A stretch of DNA of 64,000 bases from CANHVK01 sp044232905. GTDB lineage: Bacteria; Bacteroidota; Bacteroidia; Flavobacteriales_D; Crocinitomicaceae. This document shows, piece by piece, positions 1 through 7,290 of the stretch (positions within the stretch are counted from its first letter, which is position 1; the number at the start of each line of letters is the position of its first letter). Position numbers and translations under genes: made by a program. The notes beneath the pieces were generated by a model. It had not been told where the DNA came from and searched no databases. It was given only the letters and a program-made list of their open reading frames with translations. The stretch is from positions 62,001-126,000 of the forward strand of contig JBIIKZ010000002.1 in assembly GCA_044232905.1 (NCBI GenBank). Direction: 5' to 3'.

Positions 1-2
1 AA

Positions 3-467
3 TTTAATGGCAGATTACCAAACGGTAGATTGTGTGCGAAAGGAAAAATATTCCTGACAAGCAAGGAAAATTCAATAATTGAACCGATAAATAAATCTTC
101 ATTAGATTCAATATTAAATGCAAAACTTACATTTAAAACATTAGTAGCTAATAATTCGATTTCAATTCCATGGAAGTCAAAAACACTTAATTTTTATGTG
201 TGGGATGGTTCAAACGAAGACAATGATGTAATATCCATCTATTATAACAACACCCTAATCCGAGAAAATATTATCCTAAAAAATAAAAAAGAACGTATAA
301 CAATACCAATTACATCAAATTCCGAGAGTAAACTTAAAATTCAAGCGGTTTCGTTAGGTAAAGAAGGAAAAAACACCGTTAATCTTCTTTTTGTGGATAA
401 TGAAACCATTTATCCCTTCATCTCTATTTTAATTCAAGGAGAAAGTGTCATTTTTGATTTAAAATAA
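3..467 (+). CDS. C-terminal part of an unknown protein (5' end outside window)
   Basis: The reading frame is open through the left edge of the window, so this is the end of a longer gene; a TTG at 30 is an internal codon rather than a convincing start. The visible ~154 residues are rich in beta-strand-like alternation, with a stretch of the type VWDGxxEDNDVISIYYNN followed by a second part reading KIQAVSLGKEGKNTVNLL. From memory, similar segments occur at the ends of secreted or periplasmic Bacteroidota proteins as a beta-sandwich-like domain, but I cannot name the family. It is followed at once by a terminator and converges on sucB. Function unknown. Confidence 0.6.
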   Translation, partial: FNGRLPNGRLCAKGKIFLTSKENSIIEPINKSSLDSILNAKLTFKTLVANNSISIPWKSKTLNFYVWDGSNEDNDVISIYYNNTLIRENIILKNKKERITIPITSNSESKLKIQAVSLGKEGKNTVNLLFVDNETIYPFISILIQGESVIFDLK

Positions 468-502
468 AAAAACCGCCAACTTTTCAGCTGACGGTTTACT
501 AT
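468..502. terminator. Bidirectional terminator between the partial gene and sucB
   Basis: AAACCGCCAAC and GCTGACGGTTT form a hairpin with G-U pairs around a TTTTCA loop. An A-run on the left and T-rich sequence on the right allow it to work for both converging genes. Confidence 0.6.
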
Positions 503-528
503 ATTGTCACATTGAGATTGTCGAAATG

Positions 529-1791
529 CTATAATCCCAAAAGTACTGCTAAAGGATCTTTACCTCCGAATATCATTCTTTCTGGATTTTCTAACATCTC
601 TTTCACTTTCACTAAGAATCCAACGGATTCCTTACCGTCAATGATTCTGTGGTCGTAGGAAAGCGCTACATACATGATTGGACGAATTTCAACCTTGCCA
701 TTAATTGCTACTGGACGCTCAACAATATTGTGCATACCTAAAATGGCAGATTGAGGAGGATTAATAATAGGTGTAGATAACATAGATCCAAATACTCCAC
801 CATTTGTAATGGTAAATGTTCCACCTGTCATATCATCTGGTGTGATTTTTCCATCACGTGCTTTAATTGCTAAACGCTTAATCTCGCGCTCAATTTCAGC
901 CAATGTCAATTGCTCTGCATTACGAACTACAGGTACCATCAATCCTTTAGGAGAAGATACTGCAATTCCTATGTCTGCATAATTGTGAAAAATAATCTCA
1001 TTTCCATCAATTTGACCATTTACAGCTGGATACATATTTAAGGCTTCTGTCACTGCTTTTGTAAAGAAAGACATAAACCCTAAATTCACTTCGTGGAATT
1101 TTGCAAAACTATCTTTGTATTTCGCACGTAAATCCATAATTGGTTTCATATCCACCTCGTTGAAAGTAGTCAACATCGCTGTTTCGTTTTTCACAGCAAC
1201 TAAACGTTCTGCAATTTTACGACGCATCATCGACATTTTCTCACGCGATTGCTCACGTGTACCACCCCAACCTTGCGCAGCATCCGCAGATATACCAGCA
1301 GACATCGCCGCTACGACATCTTGTTTTGTTATACGGCCATCTTTCCCTGAAGCAGCTACTTTATTTGCAGGAATGTTATTCTCCGCCATAATTTTTGCAG
1401 CAGCAACAGAAGGTGTCCCACTTGCATACGATATTTTTTCGTTTACTGGATTTGGAGAAGGAGCTGTAGTTTTTGTTTCAACCGCTTTTGGCGCTTCTGC
1501 AACTGGTGCTTCTTCTTTAGCAGCAGGTGCGACATTTCCTTCTGGTCGAGCAGCAGAAGTATCAATCAAACAAACAACTTGTCCTACTTTTACTACATCT
1601 CCCTCTTCTGCTTTCAAGGTGATAATTCCACTTTGTTCTGCAGGTAATTCTAATGTTGCTTTATCTGAATCTACTTCAGCAATCGCTTGATCTTTTTCTA
1701 CGTAATCTCCATCCGATACCAACCAAGTTGCGATTTCTACTTCTGAAATCGATTCTCCTGGACTAGGTACTTTCATTTCTAATACTGACAT
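529..1791 (-). CDS. sucB: 2-oxoglutarate dehydrogenase E2, dihydrolipoyllysine succinyltransferase
   Basis: This is the E2 core of the 2-oxoglutarate dehydrogenase complex of the TCA cycle; it moves the succinyl group from E1 via lipoyl-lysine to CoA. The 420 residues hold an N-terminal lipoyl domain with the lipoyl-lysine motif EVDSDKATLE (Lys44), an Ala/Pro-rich linker (about 80-115), a peripheral subunit-binding domain (about 122-165, ASGTPSVAAAKIMAENN) and the catalytic acyltransferase domain ending with SYDHRIIDGKE, which carries the catalytic His. The length is normal. It lies 21 bases downstream of sucA on the same strand, so the two are almost certainly one operon. The E3 gene is not in this window. 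Confidence 0.96.
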   Translation of the reverse strand: MSVLEMKVPSPGESISEVEIATWLVSDGDYVEKDQAIAEVDSDKATLELPAEQSGIITLKAEEGDVVKVGQVVCLIDTSAARPEGNVAPAAKEEAPVAEAPKAVETKTTAPSPNPVNEKISYASGTPSVAAAKIMAENNIPANKVAASGKDGRITKQDVVAAMSAGISADAAQGWGGTREQSREKMSMMRRKIAERLVAVKNETAMLTTFNEVDMKPIMDLRAKYKDSFAKFHEVNLGFMSFFTKAVTEALNMYPAVNGQIDGNEIIFHNYADIGIAVSSPKGLMVPVVRNAEQLTLAEIEREIKRLAIKARDGKITPDDMTGGTFTITNGGVFGSMLSTPIINPPQSAILGMHNIVERPVAINGKVEIRPIMYVALSYDHRIIDGKESVGFLVKVKEMLENPERMIFGGKDPLAVLLGL

Positions 1792-1812
1792 GCTATATTG
1801 GGTTTTATAGTG

Positions 1813-4542
1813 TTAATGTTTTGCATAATTAGTTGCATAGTGAAATAAATCATCATGCAATTTTTTCAATCTACGTTTGTGTAACGATGAAGATCCTTCT
1901 GCAGATGCTGCAGATGCTTGACGTGTTATTCCAATTAATGGTAAATGTCTTAATGTCATAGCTATGTGTCTCCAAGCACCCATGTTTTCAGGTTCTTCTT
2001 GCGCCCAAATTAAATTTTTAGCACCAGGATAACTCGCTACTAGTTCGTCAAATTGTTGTTGTGGAAATGGATACAATTGCTCGATACGAACAAACGCCAT
2101 ATTTTCAACACCTAATTCAGCTGCCTTTTCAGAAATCTCATAGTAAAATTTACCGGAACAAAAAACAACAGTATCTACTTGATTACGATTTGCATTTTTG
2201 TCATCGATTATTTCTTGGAAGCTACCTGTCGCCATTTCATCTAACGTCGATACTGCACTTGGATAACGCAACAACATTTTTGGAGAGAAAACAATCAATG
2301 GTTTTCTGAAATCACGTTTCACTTGACGTCTTAATAAATGAAAATGATTCGCTGGAGTAGATGTATTCACTACTTGAATATTATCATCCGCTGCTTGTTG
2401 TAAAAAACGCTCCATTCGACCGGAAGAGTGCTCAGCACCTTGCCCTTCGTACCCGTGAGGCAATAACATTACCAATCCGGATTGCGTAGACCATTTATCC
2501 TCTCCTGCAGTAATGAATTGGTCAATCATGATTTGTGCACCGTTGAAGAAATCTCCAAATTGTGCTTCCCAAATTGTCAAACCTTTCGGAGTTGCTAATG
2601 AATAACCATATTCATATCCAAGTACACCATACTCAGACAACAATGAATTATACACACTAAAATTCGCTTGTTTTTCAGCCAATAAATTCAATGTGATTAC
2701 TTCCTCTTCTGTATCTTCCGTTTTAACTACTGCATGACGGTGAGAGAATGTCCCACGCTCCACATCTTGACCAGACAAACGAACTGGGTGACCTTCTACC
2801 AATAAAGAAGCATAAGCTAACATTTCAGCAGTTCCCCAGTCTAGTTTATCGTCTTTAATCGCATTTAAACGATCTTCAAAGATTTTAGAAATCTTACGGA
2901 AATATTTTTTACCTTCTGGAAGTGTCGCTAATTTATGTCCTAATTGTTCTAATTGCTTTTTATCTACACCTGTCGCTATGGATCTTACAAAATCCTCGGC
3001 AGTAGAATGTCTATAACCCTCCCATGTAGTTTTCAAGAAATCCCAAACAATTGCCTTCTCATTTTCCTTAGAGGCAGTATGCTGTTCTTCCAGGTAGTTA
3101 TTGTACCCTTCCTCAATTTCAGTTGCTTTCTCTTTGGTAATAACTCCTTCTCCTAAGATTTGCTTTAAGTATATATCTTTCGGATTTGGGTGCTTAGCAA
3201 TAATATTATACAAGTGCGGCTGTGTAAATTTAGGCTCATCTCCTTCATTGTGACCATATTTACGGTAACACAATAAGTCAATAAAAATATCACGATGAAA
3301 AACCTGTCTGTATTCGATTGCAATTTCAACTGCTTGTAATACCGCCTCTACATCATCCCCATTCACATGGAATACAGGACATAAAGTAGTTTTAGCAACA
3401 TCGGTACAATAGGTAGAAGAACGTGCATCTAAATAATTAGTTGTAAATCCAACTTGATTATTTACCACAATGTGAACCGTTCCTCCTGCACGGTAACCGT
3501 CTAATTGCGCCATTTGAATAACTTCGTAAACGATACCTTGACCAGCAACTGCCGCATCCCCGTGAATCATTACCGGACAAACTTTAGACTCATCATGAAA
3601 AATTGAATCTAATTTAGCACGTGCTATTCCTTGAACAACTGGATCTACCGCCTCCAAGTGAGAAGGATTTGGAGCCAAAGTCAATCCAACTTTTTTACCA
3701 CTTTTAGAAGTAATCTCCGAAGTATATCCTTGGTGGTATTTTACATCTCCATCAAAATTTCCTTCAATCTCAAATTCTTTTCCTTCAAATTCAGAAAAAA
3801 TATCTTGCGGACGCTTCTCAAAAATATTTGTTAAAGTATTTAAACGACCACGGTGAGCCATTCCCATCACGAAATACTCAATCCCTAAATCGGCTCCTTT
3901 TTGAATTAAGGTATCTAATGCAGGAATCAAAGCCTCTCCACCTTCGACAGAGAAACGTTTTTGACCTACGTATTTTTTCCCTAAAAAAGCTTCAAAACTA
4001 GCTGCTTGATTTAATTTCGAAAATATTTCGATTTTTTTTACTGCATCGTATTTTGGACGATTTTTAAGTTCTATTTTATTTCTAATCCACTCTAAACGCT
4101 CTGGTTCTCGTGTATACATATACTCGATACCAATAGACTGACAATAGGTTTCTTCTAAATGATCAATGATTTCTTTTAATGTGGCTGGACCAATACCAAC
4201 TTGAGTTCCAGATTGAAAAACGGTTGTCAAATCAGCGTCTGTCAACCCAAAGTTTTCAATTGCTAATGTTGGTTCGTATTTTCTACGATCACGCACTGGA
4301 TTCGTTTTGGTAAACAAATGTCCACGAGTACGGTACCCATTAATCAAGTTTATTACCTTAAATTCTTTCTGAAAATTCTCTGGAACACCTCCTTTTTCAT
4401 CATAATTTGTTTGAGCAAATTCAAATCCCTCAAAGAATTTTTTCCACCCAATATCAACACTTTCAGGATCTTGCTGATATGATTTGTATAAAAAATCAAT
4501 CGCTGTCACATCCGCATTCCCAACGTAGGTTACTTTATCCAT
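1813..4542 (-). CDS. sucA: 2-oxoglutarate dehydrogenase E1 component
   Basis: This is the thiamine-diphosphate decarboxylase that starts oxidative decarboxylation of 2-oxoglutarate. The 909 residues match the full family length. Visible landmarks are the N-terminal segment with FLYKSYQQDP that contacts E2, the MAHRGRLN motif, the thiamine/Mg region HGDAAVAGQG (about 326-335), and a C-terminal transketolase-like domain with the LLPHGYEGQGAEHSSGR motif. It is the first gene of a sucA-sucB operon. The start is the only good ATG and is preceded by an AT-rich non-coding stretch. Confidence 0.97.
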   Translation of the reverse strand: MDKVTYVGNADVTAIDFLYKSYQQDPESVDIGWKKFFEGFEFAQTNYDEKGGVPENFQKEFKVINLINGYRTRGHLFTKTNPVRDRRKYEPTLAIENFGLTDADLTTVFQSGTQVGIGPATLKEIIDHLEETYCQSIGIEYMYTREPERLEWIRNKIELKNRPKYDAVKKIEIFSKLNQAASFEAFLGKKYVGQKRFSVEGGEALIPALDTLIQKGADLGIEYFVMGMAHRGRLNTLTNIFEKRPQDIFSEFEGKEFEIEGNFDGDVKYHQGYTSEITSKSGKKVGLTLAPNPSHLEAVDPVVQGIARAKLDSIFHDESKVCPVMIHGDAAVAGQGIVYEVIQMAQLDGYRAGGTVHIVVNNQVGFTTNYLDARSSTYCTDVAKTTLCPVFHVNGDDVEAVLQAVEIAIEYRQVFHRDIFIDLLCYRKYGHNEGDEPKFTQPHLYNIIAKHPNPKDIYLKQILGEGVITKEKATEIEEGYNNYLEEQHTASKENEKAIVWDFLKTTWEGYRHSTAEDFVRSIATGVDKKQLEQLGHKLATLPEGKKYFRKISKIFEDRLNAIKDDKLDWGTAEMLAYASLLVEGHPVRLSGQDVERGTFSHRHAVVKTEDTEEEVITLNLLAEKQANFSVYNSLLSEYGVLGYEYGYSLATPKGLTIWEAQFGDFFNGAQIMIDQFITAGEDKWSTQSGLVMLLPHGYEGQGAEHSSGRMERFLQQAADDNIQVVNTSTPANHFHLLRRQVKRDFRKPLIVFSPKMLLRYPSAVSTLDEMATGSFQEIIDDKNANRNQVDTVVFCSGKFYYEISEKAAELGVENMAFVRIEQLYPFPQQQFDELVASYPGAKNLIWAQEEPENMGAWRHIAMTLRHLPLIGITRQASAASAEGSSSLHKRRLKKLHDDLFHYATNYAKH

Positions 4543-4620
4543 GTTTTTAGAACATTTTTATAGAACAGCGAAGTTACAAAGAAAATGTTTTTGAGGGGAA
4601 ATTTTAGGGGAATATTTAAG

Positions 4621-4919
4621 CTATTTACTTCCTTTAAGTAAATTGTTTTTATTTTTTCTATTGTTCCAAATTCGTACAATCAAAATTTCATTTTCATTTA
4701 CTATAGAATAATAAATAGAAACTTCAGGAATTATTAGAATTGTACGTGTATTTTCAATTCCTGTTAATGGAAATGTAGTAGGTTTTTAGTGATTAATAAA
4801 CATGATTCATCTACCATAAACAAAAAATCATGAACTACTTTATCTGAAAAATATTTTTCTAAGTAAATAATACATTTGTCGTAATCATCTAAAGCTAATT
4901 CGGTCCAAATGATTTTCAT
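4621..4919 (-). pseudogene. RelE/ParE-superfamily toxin gene broken by a one-base frameshift
   Basis: Reading from the ATG at 4919, the frame runs MKIIWTELALDDYDKCIIYLE and on to ...LLITKN, then stops early. Adding one base near 4781-4786 (GGTTTTT) restores the frame as PTTFPLTGIENTRTIL...YYSIVNENEILIVRIWNN, with a stop at 4621. The joined protein of about 99 residues has the RelE/ParE toxin pattern: an N-terminal helical pair, then beta-strands ending in a VRIWNNR-like segment. The ATG overlaps the antitoxin stop codon as TAATG, so the pair was translationally coupled. The break may be a real mutation or a sequencing error in a homopolymer. Confidence 0.75.
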
Positions 4920-5158
4920 TACATAAAATACTTTGGATGGCGATTTTTCATTTCTACCATTACTTGTTCATTCGAAAGAATTTTTCCTTCTTTCACTTGA
5001 TTCAATCCTTCTTCAATTGCTTTTATTTGTTTTTTTGAAAGCGAAGTTTTCTTTACTTCTTGCTCAACAATTTGTGATGAAATTCCCATTTTATCCAATA
5101 ATTGATTGATAAAATCAAATTCGATAGAATCTTTGGGAGTTATAACTAATGACTTCAT
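4919..5158 (-). CDS. Antitoxin of a type II toxin-antitoxin pair
   Basis: This is a 79-residue protein beginning MKSLVITPKDSIEFDFINQLL, with a central KKQIKAIEEGLNQVKEGKILS segment and a short basic tail. The pattern matches small Bacteroidota antitoxins in which an N-terminal strand-helix part, often binding DNA, is followed by a helical toxin-binding part. The family is assigned mainly from its position: its stop overlaps the toxin start (TAATG) and the downstream frame is RelE/ParE-like. The antitoxin is intact while the toxin is broken, which would leave an orphan antitoxin. Exact family (Phd, RelB or DUF2683-like) not resolved. Confidence 0.7.
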   Translation of the reverse strand: MKSLVITPKDSIEFDFINQLLDKMGISSQIVEQEVKKTSLSKKQIKAIEEGLNQVKEGKILSNEQVMVEMKNRHPKYFM

Positions 5159-5205
5159 GACTTAAAAGTTGGTATACAAACAAATGTAAGAAATTCGAAA
5201 CTAAA

Positions 5206-5565
5206 TTAAGAATACTTTTCCCTAAAAAAAACCTTCAATGCTTCTCTTCGTAGTACAACCCATGTAAATTCTTCCATCCAATTGGGTTCGTTAGAAGTGG
5301 CTAATTGTAAGTAAGTTTGTTCCGAAACATCCATGGTATACAATAATGGATGCCAACTAGATGCTTGCTTTTCGAGCAAGTACATCAAGGCTTCTGCCAA
5401 AGTATCTACTAATGCCTCAATGGAATAGGCAACTTGTGAAAATTCAGGTGCAAAATCAAACCCATGCACACCAAAATCTTTGACTAGTTGTAATTGCGTT
5501 TTCAACCGAAATTGTTCTTGCGCAAAACGTGCTTCTAATTCGGTGTTGCTATGTTCAGGCAACAT
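5206..5565 (-). CDS. Conserved-looking protein of unknown function
   Basis: This 119-residue, mostly helical, acidic protein has no signal peptide or membrane segment. It contains FGVHGFDFAPEFSQVAY and a Trp-rich C-terminal part (NWMEEFTWVVLRREAL). I do not recognise the family. Its ATG overlaps the stop codon of the cyclase-family gene as TAATG, so the two are translationally coupled and likely act in the same process. Confidence 0.7.
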   Translation of the reverse strand: MLPEHSNTELEARFAQEQFRLKTQLQLVKDFGVHGFDFAPEFSQVAYSIEALVDTLAEALMYLLEKQASSWHPLLYTMDVSEQTYLQLATSNEPNWMEEFTWVVLRREALKVFFREKYS

Positions 5566-6326
5566 TACTTCGTATGTATTTCAAAAAGTACAGGTCGACT
5601 AGGAGTAGCATCATTTTCAATTGGAGCCGTTTGTAAATTGAGCAAATACAAACCATCTTGAATAGAATCATCTACATAAATAAACTCGGTAATAGTTTTA
5701 TGAAATTGAGGATTGGAAGGAACTTGCCAAAAGGCATGGTGAAACAATAATTTCCCTTCGTCATTTTCGCGATCAACTGATGGTAAATCAATTAAAAAAT
5801 GTTGAACCCCTTTTTGATTTAATAATTCCACACAAGCCACATCCAAATACGGTGGATTAGTAGAAGAATAATTTTTATGCTTTTTGGAAAGTGTGTTTGG
5901 GGATGTACGTAAAACAATCGCTTCCACCTGTGAACTTGTAATTGCTTCTTGCAATAAATTATAACTAATTATTTCGTCGAATTGTTGCTCCTTTTCATTC
6001 CAAGTTTTATCAGGAAGAATAGTAATTAACTCAGCTGTAAGGAACGAATCTTTTAGTTTTTTATTTACAGAATATATCTCAGAAGTTATATGACCTAAAC
6101 ATTCAGTATGGGTTCCGTGACCATGTGGATTGAAAGAAATATTTCTAAAATTAGTACTACTCCCTTCTGTAACTAAGCCAATAAATCCTTCGGCACGTAC
6201 CGGCTCAAAAACAGGTTTATCCACATACCATGCCAAGGGATTTTGGTCGTCATTTGAAAGCGGAATAGAAATGTCTAAACCCTTGGAAGTATCAATATAT
6301 CTTTCTGAATCTAAATGTAATAACAT
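5565..6326 (-). CDS. Cyclase-family metal-dependent hydrolase (kynurenine formamidase-like)
   Basis: The 253 residues match the PF04199 cyclase/arylformamidase family, which hydrolyses amide or ester bonds with bound divalent metal. The diagnostic metal motif is HGHGTHTE (His68, His70, His73, Glu75), followed by GHI. In family members the second half of this motif is usually HxGTHxDxPxH; here Glu replaces the Asp. The start lies 6 bases after the M48 protease gene and the end overlaps the next gene, so it is the middle gene of a three-gene operon. No tryptophan-degradation genes are nearby, so I do not call it kynB; the substrate is unknown. Confidence 0.8.
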   Translation of the reverse strand: MLLHLDSERYIDTSKGLDISIPLSNDDQNPLAWYVDKPVFEPVRAEGFIGLVTEGSSTNFRNISFNPHGHGTHTECLGHITSEIYSVNKKLKDSFLTAELITILPDKTWNEKEQQFDEIISYNLLQEAITSSQVEAIVLRTSPNTLSKKHKNYSSTNPPYLDVACVELLNQKGVQHFLIDLPSVDRENDEGKLLFHHAFWQVPSNPQFHKTITEFIYVDDSIQDGLYLLNLQTAPIENDATPSRPVLFEIHTK

Positions 6327-6332
6327 AACTAA

Positions 6333-7157
6333 TTATTTAGGCAATTTAGCAAGCATCTTAACATAATCTTCTTTGAATGTATTTTTCCCAATGCAGCCCA
6401 TGCCAACTTTTGCATTATGAAAATGCTCTATTCGATTCTCCGGATTAGGATGTGTACTTAAAAATTCAGGAACCTTTGCTCCATTATTGTTTTTTTCTAA
6501 TTTTTCAAAAAAGCCTGCTGCACCATCTGCATTGTAAGGTGTGCCACACAAATACAAAACGGAACGTTGATCTGCTTCTGTTTCATGTCCTCTTGAATTT
6601 TTTAAGTTAATCAATCCTAAACCCATTTGATTAATTTGCGGTGTAGTTTGTCCCAAAGCAATCATTTGAGCAACTTCCAATACAATTTGCAAACCATACA
6701 TTGTGGTCATTTGTCTAGTAGAATGACGCATATCGGCATGTCCAATTTCATGTGCTAATACTCCTGCTAATTGGTCTTCACTTTCTAGAAATTTTAATAT
6801 TCCAGTATACACATAAATATATCCACCCGGTGTACAAAATGCATTCAATGTTTTGTCATCGTGGATAATATGAATCTTCCAAGCAAAATCATTGCGGTAA
6901 TCGACTTTTCCTGAGTTTAAGATATTGTTCTTGACTTTATTTACATATGCATAAATATCACGATACTGATTTGGGTCTAGTATTGGATACTGTTTCGGAT
7001 CTGCAGCTATTTGTTTTTCAGTTTGCACCCCAAAATTTTTATCCGCAGAAAGTGGCAATATATTAAACCCTTTGCCTTTATTTTTTGGATCAATAATCCC
7101 ACAAGCACCTATACCTAAAACAATGACAATAATTAATAGACGATATTTTGTTTTCAT
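6333..7157 (-). CDS. M48-family zinc metalloprotease, lipoprotein
   Basis: This 274-residue protein starts with a lipoprotein signal ending in GIGAC (lipidated Cys19), so it is probably anchored in the outer or inner membrane facing the periplasm. The zinc site is HEIGH (His136, Glu137, His140), with a downstream HETEAD segment (about 191-196) supplying the third ligand, as in LoiP/BepA-type proteases. These enzymes degrade misfolded envelope proteins. It heads a tight operon with the cyclase-family gene (6 bases). The function is well supported at family level; the substrate is unknown. Confidence 0.9.
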   Translation of the reverse strand: MKTKYRLLIIVIVLGIGACGIIDPKNKGKGFNILPLSADKNFGVQTEKQIAADPKQYPILDPNQYRDIYAYVNKVKNNILNSGKVDYRNDFAWKIHIIHDDKTLNAFCTPGGYIYVYTGILKFLESEDQLAGVLAHEIGHADMRHSTRQMTTMYGLQIVLEVAQMIALGQTTPQINQMGLGLINLKNSRGHETEADQRSVLYLCGTPYNADGAAGFFEKLEKNNNGAKVPEFLSTHPNPENRIEHFHNAKVGMGCIGKNTFKEDYVKMLAKLPK

Positions 7158-7209
7158 AAATTTAAATTTACATAATCGAAATTTAATTTAGATTTTTCGA
7201 AGCAAACAA

Positions 7210-7255
7210 GCTATTTATTTTTGAGTTTACTAAAGTAAATGATAAAATAAATAGC
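7210..7255 (-). terminator. Hairpin after leuS
   Basis: A perfect 12-bp inverted repeat (GCTATTTATTTT / AAAATAAATAGC) encloses a second stem, TTTAC-TAAA-GTAAA. It lies between the end of leuS and the start of the M48 gene. There is no strong T-tract, so termination is likely but not certain. Wider, imperfect pairing reaches about 7180-7286. Confidence 0.45.
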
Positions 7256-7290
7256 GAAGTTGAACGATGAAAAAGCAAATTAAATTATGA

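Noticed and set aside
1115..1690. A 191-codon open frame on the plus strand opposite sucB
   Set aside because: It is fully inside sucB on the other strand, its translation has no family pattern, and the frame is open only because of codon bias in sucB.
5565..6326. Naming the cyclase-family gene kynB
   Set aside because: No other tryptophan-degradation genes are nearby and the metal motif has Glu in place of Asp, so only the family is supported.
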